Assembly: GCF_947503385.1 (NCBI RefSeq)
Contig: NZ_CANNDO010000001.1
Location: forward strand, 620,001-684,000
DNA from: an uncultured Tateyamaria sp.
Lineage (GTDB): Bacteria; Pseudomonadota; Alphaproteobacteria; Rhodobacterales; Rhodobacteraceae
Direction: 5' to 3'
Length of the DNA: 64,000 nucleotides
Shown: positions 1 through 8,300 of the stretch, one piece after another
How the letters are laid out: each line of letters starts with the position of its first letter
Position numbering within the stretch: the first letter of the stretch is position 1
Position numbers and translations under genes: made by a program
The notes under the pieces: generated by a model
Told to the model about the DNA's origin: nothing
The model's input: only the letters and a program-made list of their open reading frames with translations
Databases searched by the model: none

Positions 1-91
1 GCACCCGTTGGATTTGGCACCACTGGTCGCCTTTGTGATCCTGATTGCGATCCGTTCGATCATCCTGCCTGCGATCTTTGGATTGCGCTGA
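1..91 (+). CDS. YggT family membrane protein, C-terminal end only
   Basis: Only the last 29 codons are present, read in frame from base 2 to a TGA at 89-91. The peptide is hydrophobic, with a PLDLAPLVAF start and a run of Ile, Leu and Ala, and ends IFGLR. This resembles the last membrane helix of small YggT-family integral membrane proteins, where an LDLxPLVA segment precedes the final helix. YggT proteins are inner-membrane proteins of poorly defined role. The 5' part lies outside the window. The family call rests on this short stretch only. Confidence 0.5.
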   Translation, partial: HPLDLAPLVAFVILIAIRSIILPAIFGLR

Positions 92-182
92 TCCGGCGCG
101 TTCGGGGACTTGTTTACGAGCCCTTAAAATGTGAGTCTGTATTCAAACGAGCAGACATATAAAATTTTATAGGGTTTCCGCC

Positions 183-2222
183 ATGGCCAGCGCTGCCACG
201 CTGTTGCACGACGTCTTTGGATTCGATGATTTCCGCCCCGGACAGGAAGAGATCGTCGATGCGGTTGCCGCTGGCGAAAACGCACTTGCCATCATGCCGA
301 CAGGCGGCGGGAAATCTTTGTGTTTTCAACTGCCTGCGCTGATGCGGGATGGGGTCACGGTGGTCATTTCACCGCTGATTGCACTGATGCGTGATCAGGT
401 GCGTGCGTTGCAGGCCGCCGGGGTCGCCGCCGGTGCTTTGACATCCGGGAACACGCCCGAGGAAACCGACGCCGTGTGGGAGGCACTGGAGGCGCGCAGG
501 CTCAAGCTCCTTTACATCGCGCCGGAACGGTTGGCGGCCGGGTCCTCTATCGGGATGTTGCGCCGGATCGGTGTCAGCCTGATCGCCGTGGACGAGGCGC
601 ATTGCGTCAGCCAATGGGGCCACGATTTCCGCCCCGATTATCTGCGCATAGGCGCATTGCGTGCGGCCCTCGATGTGCCGTTGGCGGCGTTCACAGCGAC
701 TGCTGATGCGGAAACCCAAGCGGAGATCATCGAAAAACTGTTCGATGGGCAGATCCCGCGCACCTTCCTGCGCGGTTTCGACCGGCCCAATATCCACCTT
801 GCCTTTGCGGCCAAGAATGGCCCGAGGGCGCAAATTCTGAACTTTGCCGCCGCGCGTAAGGGGCAGTCGGGCATCGTCTATTGTGGCACCCGCGCAAAAA
901 CGGAAACCCTTGCCCAAGGCCTGCGCGAGGCCGGACACGCCGCAATCCACTACCATGGCGGCATGGACCCCGAAGACCGCCGCATCGCCGAACGCAAATT
1001 CCAGCAGGAGGACGGTCTGATTGTCGCCGCCACAGTTGCCTTTGGCATGGGGGTCGACAAACCTGATATACGCTGGGTTGCCCACGCAGACCTGCCCAAA
1101 TCCATCGAAGCCTATTATCAGGAAATCGGGCGTGCGGGCCGCGATGGCGCGCCCGCCGAAACCCTGACGCTATACGGTCCCGAAGACATCAAACTCCGCC
1201 GCTCGCAAATCGACGAAGGGCTGGCCCCGCCTGAACGCCGCATGGCGGATCATGCGCGGCTTAACGCATTGCTGGGATTGGCCGAGGCGCTGGAATGCCG
1301 CCGCAAAACCCTGCTTGGCTATTTTGGCGAAGATGCAGTCAGTTGCGGCAAATGTGACCTGTGCGATAGCCCGCCCAAACTCTTTGATGGCACGACCGCT
1401 GTCCGCAAGGCATTGTCGGCGGCCCTGCGCACGGCGGAATGGTTCGGGTCGGGCCATTTGATCGATATTCTGCTGGGCAACGATACGGACAAGGTGCGCC
1501 AGCGCGGCCACAAGGACCTGCCAACCTTTGGCGTCGGCAAGGACTATTCCAAACCCGAATGGCAGGCGATTTTCCGGCAGATGATGGGACATGACCTGAT
1601 GCGTCCCGATCCCGAACGTCACGGCGCGCTGCGCATGACGGAACGGGCCCGCCCGATCCTCAAGGGCGAGGCGCAGATCACCCTGCGCCGCGACACGATC
1701 AAAGGGGCACCGCGCCGTCCTGCGATCAAGACGCTGGTGTCCGAGGAAGACGCGCCGCTGTTGTCCGCGCTCAAAGCCAAGCGCCGGGCGCTGGCCGAGG
1801 CGTCCAAGGTGCCGGCCTATGTGATTTTCCCGGACCGCACGTTGATCGAAATGGCCGAACGGCGTCCTGCGACGCTGGATGACATGGCGGGGATCAGCGG
1901 GATCGGGTCGAAGAAGTTGCAGAATTATGGCGCGACCTTCCTCGAGGTGATCACCGGCGCGTCCGAGGACCTGCATCCAACCCGCGCCAAGCTCGCCGGG
2001 CGCGAGGCGGGAACGATCTATGACCAACTGCTCGCCGTGCAGGCCGATCTGGCGCGCGGCTCAGATGGCACGCAAAAACCGCTCAGCTGTTCGGCATCAC
2101 AATTGGCCAAGGTCGCGCAATTGCACCGTCCGGACGCTGCGGCGCTGGAACGGGTGCTGGGTGATCGCAAGGCGGAACGGTTTGGTGGCGCGTTTCTGGA
2201 CGTGCTCCGTGCTGCGGGCTAG
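183..2222 (+). CDS. recQ: ATP-dependent DNA helicase RecQ
   Basis: This 679-residue protein is a superfamily 2 3'-5' DNA helicase that works in recombination repair and stalled-fork processing. The Walker A motif PTGGGKS is at residues 39-45 and the DEAH box at 137-140, followed by CVSQWGHDFRP, the typical RecQ aromatic-rich loop. The second helicase domain contains QEIGRAGRDG. A Zn-binding region with Cys residues (SCGKCDLC) lies near residue 390. An HRDC-type domain near residues 520-590 carries a GISGIG turn. The length fits bacterial RecQ. The ATG at 183 follows a TAGGG-like ribosome site. Upstream, 159-170 is an AT-only palindrome (ATAAAATTTTAT) that may belong to the promoter. yaaA follows after 33 bases. 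Confidence 0.95.
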   Translation: MASAATLLHDVFGFDDFRPGQEEIVDAVAAGENALAIMPTGGGKSLCFQLPALMRDGVTVVISPLIALMRDQVRALQAAGVAAGALTSGNTPEETDAVWEALEARRLKLLYIAPERLAAGSSIGMLRRIGVSLIAVDEAHCVSQWGHDFRPDYLRIGALRAALDVPLAAFTATADAETQAEIIEKLFDGQIPRTFLRGFDRPNIHLAFAAKNGPRAQILNFAAARKGQSGIVYCGTRAKTETLAQGLREAGHAAIHYHGGMDPEDRRIAERKFQQEDGLIVAATVAFGMGVDKPDIRWVAHADLPKSIEAYYQEIGRAGRDGAPAETLTLYGPEDIKLRRSQIDEGLAPPERRMADHARLNALLGLAEALECRRKTLLGYFGEDAVSCGKCDLCDSPPKLFDGTTAVRKALSAALRTAEWFGSGHLIDILLGNDTDKVRQRGHKDLPTFGVGKDYSKPEWQAIFRQMMGHDLMRPDPERHGALRMTERARPILKGEAQITLRRDTIKGAPRRPAIKTLVSEEDAPLLSALKAKRRALAEASKVPAYVIFPDRTLIEMAERRPATLDDMAGISGIGSKKLQNYGATFLEVITGASEDLHPTRAKLAGREAGTIYDQLLAVQADLARGSDGTQKPLSCSASQLAKVAQLHRPDAAALERVLGDRKAERFGGAFLDVLRAAG

Positions 2223-2255
2223 ATCAGCGGGACGACAGGCAAAAGGGGCAGGGAT

Positions 2256-3029
2256 ATGTTGGTGGTGATCTCACCGGCCAAGCGGCTGGACTGGAGCGAC
2301 AGGGACGTCGCAATGACGGCACCTGCCATGCAGGAGGACGCCGCGCGTCTTGCCAAGACGGCGCGCAACCTGACCCTTGGCAAGCTCAAGGCGCTTATGG
2401 ATCTGAGTGATGATCTCGCCCGCCTGAACCGTGATCGGTTTCAGGCCTTTTCCGATACGCCGTCACAGGAGGTGACGCGCCCTGCACTCTATGCGTTTGC
2501 CGGTGACACGTATCAGGGGTTGGATGCCGCGACGATGGACGCGGAAACGGTTGCCTATGCGCAGGATCGGTTGCGCATTCTGTCGGGACTTTACGGTCTG
2601 CTGCGGCCGCTTGATGCCATTCAGCCCTACCGGCTGGAGATGGGCAGCCGCTTGAAAACACGGCGGGGCGCGTCGCTTTATGACTATTGGCGGACCGATC
2701 TGTCAAAGGCTCTGAACGCGCAGGCCGAGGATGTGGGCACGGGTATGATCGTCAACTGCGCCAGTCAGGAATATTTTGGTGCGGTCCCGGAAAAGGCGCT
2801 CAGGCCGCAGGTCATCACGCCCGTCTTTATGGAAGACAAAGGGCAGGGTCCCAAGATCGTCAGCTTTTTTGCCAAGCGCGCCCGGGGGGCGATGGCGCGA
2901 CATATCCTCGACAATCGGGTGGTGGATGTGGAGGGTGTTAGGTCGTTTGATACAGATGGCTACGCGTATCAGCCCGCACTGTCCGACGATGCGCGCCTTG
3001 TCTTTGTCCGTCCTTATCCGACCGCGTGA
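2256..3029 (+). CDS. yaaA: Peroxide stress protein YaaA (UPF0246)
   Basis: This 257-residue protein begins MLVVISPAKRLDW, the hallmark start of the YaaA/UPF0246 family. Further on it has LSGLYGLLRPLD and the family-typical NCASQEYF segment. In E. coli YaaA is induced by OxyR and lowers the intracellular iron pool during peroxide stress, and it binds DNA; these are family facts, not visible here. The ATG is preceded by AGGGGCAGGGAT, a reasonable ribosome site. It follows recQ closely and may be co-transcribed. Its 3' end overlaps the 3' end of the convergent sensor kinase gene by 16 bases, so no terminator separates them. Confidence 0.92.
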   Translation: MLVVISPAKRLDWSDRDVAMTAPAMQEDAARLAKTARNLTLGKLKALMDLSDDLARLNRDRFQAFSDTPSQEVTRPALYAFAGDTYQGLDAATMDAETVAYAQDRLRILSGLYGLLRPLDAIQPYRLEMGSRLKTRRGASLYDYWRTDLSKALNAQAEDVGTGMIVNCASQEYFGAVPEKALRPQVITPVFMEDKGQGPKIVSFFAKRARGAMARHILDNRVVDVEGVRSFDTDGYAYQPALSDDARLVFVRPYPTA

Positions 3030-5299
3030 TCCGCGCTTTCTTTCTGTGCAAAGGGGTGTGTGACCGCATCCGGACAGGCGGCTGACAGACGCTTGTGGAT
3101 TTCGGCCTTGCGCAGCGGTTTTGTCAGGTAGTGGTCGATGCCGGCGGCCAGAATCCCCTGATCGTCCCCTTCCATTGCATGGGCCGTCATCGCGACGATG
3201 GGCACGTGACCGCCATGTTCGGCCTCAATGGACCGGATTTCGGCGGTGGCTTGTTTGCCGTCCATCTTGGGCATGGAGATGTCCATGAAAACGAGATCGG
3301 GCGCAAAGCTCTGGAACAGTTCCACCGCTTCCAGCCCATTGGCCGCAAATTTGAGATCAATTTTGGCGTCCTTGATCATCTTGGTAAAGACAAGCTGGTT
3401 TGTCTTGTTGTCTTCGGCGGCCAGCACGCGCATCAGGCGTGGCGTGTCGGGCACCTGTACCTGTACTTCCTCGACGACAGGCGGTTCTGCGGGTGCGGCG
3501 GTGTCAGGGGCGTCCGGTGCCACGATTGGGCCAACGCTTTGCAGCCGTGAAAACAGTTCGGCCCGGGGCACCGGTTTTTGCGCAATTCCGAAGAGGTGCT
3601 GGGCACCCGGATCGTTTGCCGCAAATGTCGGGTTCGAGGTCAGCAACAATACCGGCACGGTGCTGCCCGATGCATGGATCGCTTCGGCCAGTTCCAACCC
3701 GTCCATTTCGGGCATGTTGTGATCGGTCAGGACAAGGTCCACCTCGTCCAGATGCCGCAGAGCGTCAGCGCCGTTGGCGCAACAGATGACGCCAAGGCCC
3801 AACTGCTCCAGCTGGCGTTCAAGGATCAGCCGGTTTGCTGACAGATCATCCACCACCAGCACCCGACGCAATCCGTCCGGAACAGGTGGATGCGCGGGTA
3901 GCACCTCATCGCTCATTGTCAGCGGCACGCGAAAGCCAAAACAGGACCCGACACCGTCCTCACTGGTCACCCAGACCTCACCCTTCATCAGCGACACCAG
4001 CCGCTGCGAAATCGCAAGGCCAAGGCCGGTGCCATCGAACTGTCGGTTGCGGTCATTTTCGACCTGATTGAACTCACCAAAAATGTGCTCGATCTTGTCC
4101 TCGGGGATGCCGATGCCGGTATCTTCAATCGTGATGGTCACTTGCGCCTCACCCGTATCGGCATCCGGTACACCGATGACGCGGACCAGAACGTGCCCGT
4201 CCTGCGTGAATTTGACCGCGTTGCCCATCAGGTTGGTCAGAACCTGCCTGATCCGCCCCGGATCGCCGACAAAAGTTGTGGGCAGGAACAGGTCGTAATC
4301 CACCAGCAATGTCAGCCCTTTGTCCCGCGCAGAGGGTTGCAGCAGCATGATCACTTCGTGAATGCTGCGCTCCAGATCGAAGGGTTCGGGATGCAGTTGC
4401 AGTTTTTGCGCCTCGATCTTGGAATAGTCGAGCACGTCATTGATGATGACGAGCAGCGCCTCGCCCGAGTTTCGGATCGTATCCACATATAGCTGCTGTT
4501 CCTCGGACAGGCCCGTGTCGGCGAGCAGTTCCGCCATGCCGACAACCCCGTTCATCGGCGTCCTGATCTCGTGGCTCATGTTGGCGAGGAAGGCGGATTT
4601 GGCGCGGCTTGCCGCCTCTGCCTGTGCCCGCGCGGCCTTGAGCTGTTTTTCGTGCTCAACAGATTCGGTGATGTTCAGACCAAGCGAGACGATGTCGCCC
4701 GCCTGTCCGCGCCTGTCCACGAGTCGGATGTATTGATCATTCCACAGCCGGATCGTGATCGGTTCGGGTGCAGATTGCATCCACCGTTCCACCATCATCT
4801 GCCGCCAGTCATCCGGTGCAAGATTACCTGTGTTTACAATCCCTTCGTCCGTGAGAACCTGTAGGATCGTGATGTAGTTCACGCCGGGCCGGACCACGTC
4901 CAGATTGTCGAACACGGCGAGATAGCTGGCATTCGCCGCAACCATTTCATTGTCGGAATTGAAAATGGCAAATCCATCGGTGATCGTCTGAACCGAGTGC
5001 CACAGCCGGCGTTCGGCCACCTCAACCTTTTGGTTGGCCTGCCCCAATTCGCTGCGGACGCGTTCGTTTTCAGTGCGGACATTGGCCACTTCGGCCCGGG
5101 TTTCGACGATTTCACCCTGTAACGCAGCCGCATGGCGGCCCAGCTTCCGATTGGCTGCCGACAGCTCCGCCTGCTTAAGTTCCAAGAGCCGCTCTGCCGC
5201 GAGCCGCCCGCGCCGTTCTTCAGCCAGCTTGTTTGCCAGGCTCATGACCCGCTCCGCCAATTCACTTTGGTCGAGATATGTCACGATCCCGGTGAACAA
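3014..5299 (-). CDS. Hybrid sensor histidine kinase with PAS and two receiver domains
   Basis: This 761-residue protein has no signal peptide or membrane helix and is expected in the cytoplasm. In order it has an N-terminal coiled coil (about 10-95, rich in Glu, Arg and Leu), a PAS-like sensor region (about 100-220), a HisKA domain with the phospho-acceptor motif NMSHEIRTPMNG (about 240-250), an HATPase domain (DTGIGIP and GTGLGLAIS), a first receiver domain (VLTDHNMPEMDG) and a second (VFMDISMPKMDG with conserved AMTAHA and KP). It is a phosphorelay kinase that would pass phosphate to an Hpt protein or response regulator located elsewhere. The ligand is unknown. No cognate regulator gene is adjacent. 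It converges on yaaA and is divergent from the macroglobulin gene. Confidence 0.88.
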   Translation of the reverse strand: MFTGIVTYLDQSELAERVMSLANKLAEERRGRLAAERLLELKQAELSAANRKLGRHAAALQGEIVETRAEVANVRTENERVRSELGQANQKVEVAERRLWHSVQTITDGFAIFNSDNEMVAANASYLAVFDNLDVVRPGVNYITILQVLTDEGIVNTGNLAPDDWRQMMVERWMQSAPEPITIRLWNDQYIRLVDRRGQAGDIVSLGLNITESVEHEKQLKAARAQAEAASRAKSAFLANMSHEIRTPMNGVVGMAELLADTGLSEEQQLYVDTIRNSGEALLVIINDVLDYSKIEAQKLQLHPEPFDLERSIHEVIMLLQPSARDKGLTLLVDYDLFLPTTFVGDPGRIRQVLTNLMGNAVKFTQDGHVLVRVIGVPDADTGEAQVTITIEDTGIGIPEDKIEHIFGEFNQVENDRNRQFDGTGLGLAISQRLVSLMKGEVWVTSEDGVGSCFGFRVPLTMSDEVLPAHPPVPDGLRRVLVVDDLSANRLILERQLEQLGLGVICCANGADALRHLDEVDLVLTDHNMPEMDGLELAEAIHASGSTVPVLLLTSNPTFAANDPGAQHLFGIAQKPVPRAELFSRLQSVGPIVAPDAPDTAAPAEPPVVEEVQVQVPDTPRLMRVLAAEDNKTNQLVFTKMIKDAKIDLKFAANGLEAVELFQSFAPDLVFMDISMPKMDGKQATAEIRSIEAEHGGHVPIVAMTAHAMEGDDQGILAAGIDHYLTKPLRKAEIHKRLSAACPDAVTHPFAQKESADHAVG

Positions 5300-5391
5300 T
5301 GGCTTAATGCCGGGACAGCTTATCCGTTGCGCTGGCAGAGCGGGCCGTGGCAGGCTTGCGACATTACCGACACAGTGATTGGAGACGGGTG

Positions 5392-8300
5392 ATGCGCCTG
5401 ATTGCCTATTTTGCTACCGTTTTGACGCTCGCAACCGGGGTCGCCGCGCAGAACGCGGTGCCGGACCGCCGCTATGTCTTTTCCCGCGATGTGGATTTCT
5501 ATGGGGCGGATCGGGCGAACCTCTTTGATACGACCCAAGAGGCGTGCCAGCGGGCGTGCAGCGCAGATGACCAATGCGTTGCCTTCACGTTCAACACCCG
5601 TTCCAATGCCTGTTTCCCGAAATCAGCTGTCAACGCGCGCGAACCCTATGTCGGGGCGATATCCGCGACACGGGTCGAAACACCTGCCCGGATTGTACAA
5701 GGTGCGGCCGCGCGCGCCGCGGCGCTGGCGCCGGGTGACAGGGACCTGAATGCAGCGCGGGTCATGGCGCAATCCATGGGCGCGCGCTATCCGGTCGGGT
5801 CTGCAACCGTTGATGATCTGATCGCCGCCGCTGACGCGGCATGGCAGCGCGGTGACCGGGCAGCGGCCCTGCGTTGGGTTGGCGGTGCTGTGGCACTCAC
5901 GGACGCGCCGGACCTTTGGACGCGCTACGCAGACCATGCCCGAAGACTGGGCGACACAGTGACGTCTGCGCAACGGCGGCGCGCGCGGAACGAGGCTGTG
6001 CCTGCGGCGCTGAACGGCTACCTCCGGGCACAATCCGAAGGTGGGCAAGCAACCGCTCTCATCGAGTTGGCATTGGCCTACGAGGCGACCCGCCGAGGCC
6101 GCGACATGATCGCGCCATTGCGTCTGGCGCAGGCCATCCAGCCGCGCGACAGCACGTCTGATATGCTGGACAAGGCCATTGGCAAATACGGCTTTCGCAC
6201 TACCGACCACACGGTCGATAACGATGCCGCCAACCCGCGCATCTGTGCGACCTTTTCCGAACCGCTGATCAAGGCGGGCTTTGACTACGATCCCTATGTG
6301 ACGGCGGGTGAAGCGGATCTGGTGGCACAGGCGGATGGGGTGCAGCTGTGTCTGGACGGGGCCCGCCACGGCACCCGGTATCAGATCACCCTGCGCCAGG
6401 GTCTGCCCGCCCAAAGCGGCGAGGTGCTGGCCCGCGACGTGCAACTGTCGATCTATGTGCGCGACCGTGCGCCAGCCGTTCGGTTTCCCGGACGTGCCTA
6501 TGTTCTGGCGCGCGGTGGTGATGTCGCGCTTCCTGTGGAAACTGTGAACCTCGATGAGGTTGAGCTTGTCCTGTCGCGGGTGAGTGACCGTAATCTGGTG
6601 CGCGCCCTGCGTGAGGATGTGTTCGGGCGCCCGCTGTCACAGTGGCAGGAACGCGAGTTCAAAGCGTCGATGGGCGAAGAGGTTTGGCGTGGCACCGGCG
6701 CAGTGCTGGGTGACTTGAACGTCGAAACCCGCACGCGCCTGCCCCTGTCAGAGGCGTTGGGCGGCCAGCCTGCGGGCATCTATGTGCTGTCCGCGCGTGT
6801 GCCGGGCAGTGATCCATACAGTCAGGCCTCGGCAACGCAATGGTTTGTCCTGTCGGATCTTGGGATCACCACGTGGCAAGGCAATGACGGAATGACCGCC
6901 GCCGTACGCGCGCTTGGCGATGCGAGCGCTGTGGCCGGAGCGGACGTAACGCTGGTGTCCCGTGCCAACGCTGTATTGGCCACAACACGGACCGACGCCG
7001 ACGGATATGTGACCTTTCCGGCAGGGGTCACGCGGGGTCGTGGCGCAGCCGCACCGGCGATGGTGCAGGTGCGCGCAGGAGAGGATTTTGTGTTCCTGCC
7101 GCTGACCGGCCCGGCCTTTGATCTGTCCGATCGCGGGGTTGAAGGGCGGCCACCGGCCCCACCCATTGATCTGTTTCTGACGACCGACCGGGGTGCCTAC
7201 CGTCCCGGGGGCACGGTGCATGTGACCACCCTTGCCCGTGATGCCCAGACGATGGCCCTGACGGGCCTGCCGGTGACGGCCATCCTGTTCCGGCCCGATG
7301 GGGTCGAATATAGCCGCGTATTGAGCGACGCGGACATGGCCGGTGGCCACGTGTTTTCCCTGCCGTTGGGCCATGCTGTCCCGCGCGGCACGTGGCGGGT
7401 CGAGGTCAAGAGCGACCTGAACGCGCCTGCACTTGCCAGTCAGACGCTGCTGGTCGAAGATTTTGTGCCCGAACGGATCGATGTGTCCCTTGATCTGCCC
7501 GGGGGCCCGCTGACCTTGGGGGTCGCATCGCCCATCCGTGCCGAAGCGCGATATCTCTTTGGCGCGCCCGGTGCCGATCTGGCCGTGGAGGGCGACTTGC
7601 GCCTGACCCGCCGTGACACGCTGGCTGACAAACCGGGCTACCGTTTTGGACGCCACGATGCGGCATTCTCGGCCCGACAGTCGGCGCTGCCCAGCCTGCG
7701 CACTGACGCAAATGGTTTGGCGCAAGTGCCACTGAACTGGCCTGAGATCGAGGCCGAAGGTGTCCTGTTGCAAGCCGCCGTGACCCTGCGGGTCTCCGAT
7801 GGGGCGGGCCGCCCGGTCGAGCGCACAGTGACCCGTCCGGTCGCTCCGGCAGGTCCGGTGATCGGCATTCGTCCTGCCTTTGACGATGTCCTCCCCGAAG
7901 GCGCGGAGGCGCAGTTTGATCTGATTGCGGCGGGCGCGGCACAGCCGATGCCCGCGACGTGGACCGTGAACCGGGTCGAGACGCGGTATCAGTGGTATCA
8001 GCTTTATGGCAACTGGAACTGGGAGCCGGTCACCACCCGCACCCGTGTCGCCCAAGGTGACGTGACCCTGTCGGACCAGCCCGTGCAAGTGTCTGTCCCC
8101 ACTGACTGGGGCGACTACGAGTTTGTCGTGGCGCGTGCGGACGGCCTCTATACTGCCAGCTCTTTTGGGTTTTCCGCCGGGTGGTACGGGGCATCGGACA
8201 GCAGTGACACACCCGACCGTGCGCTGGTGGCCCTGAATGCGGCGGCCTATGCGCCGGGTGACATAGCCACATTGCGCATCGATGCACCGTTTGACGGGAC

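Noticed and set aside
100-120. Possible LexA box upstream of recQ (GTTC followed by TGTT)
   Set aside because: The second half-site is not GTTC at the required N7 spacing, so the alphaproteobacterial pattern fails.
6748-8088. 446-codon minus-strand frame opposite the macroglobulin gene
   Set aside because: Shadow frame with Arg/Gly/His-rich sequence and no domain. The plus-strand gene is strongly supported.
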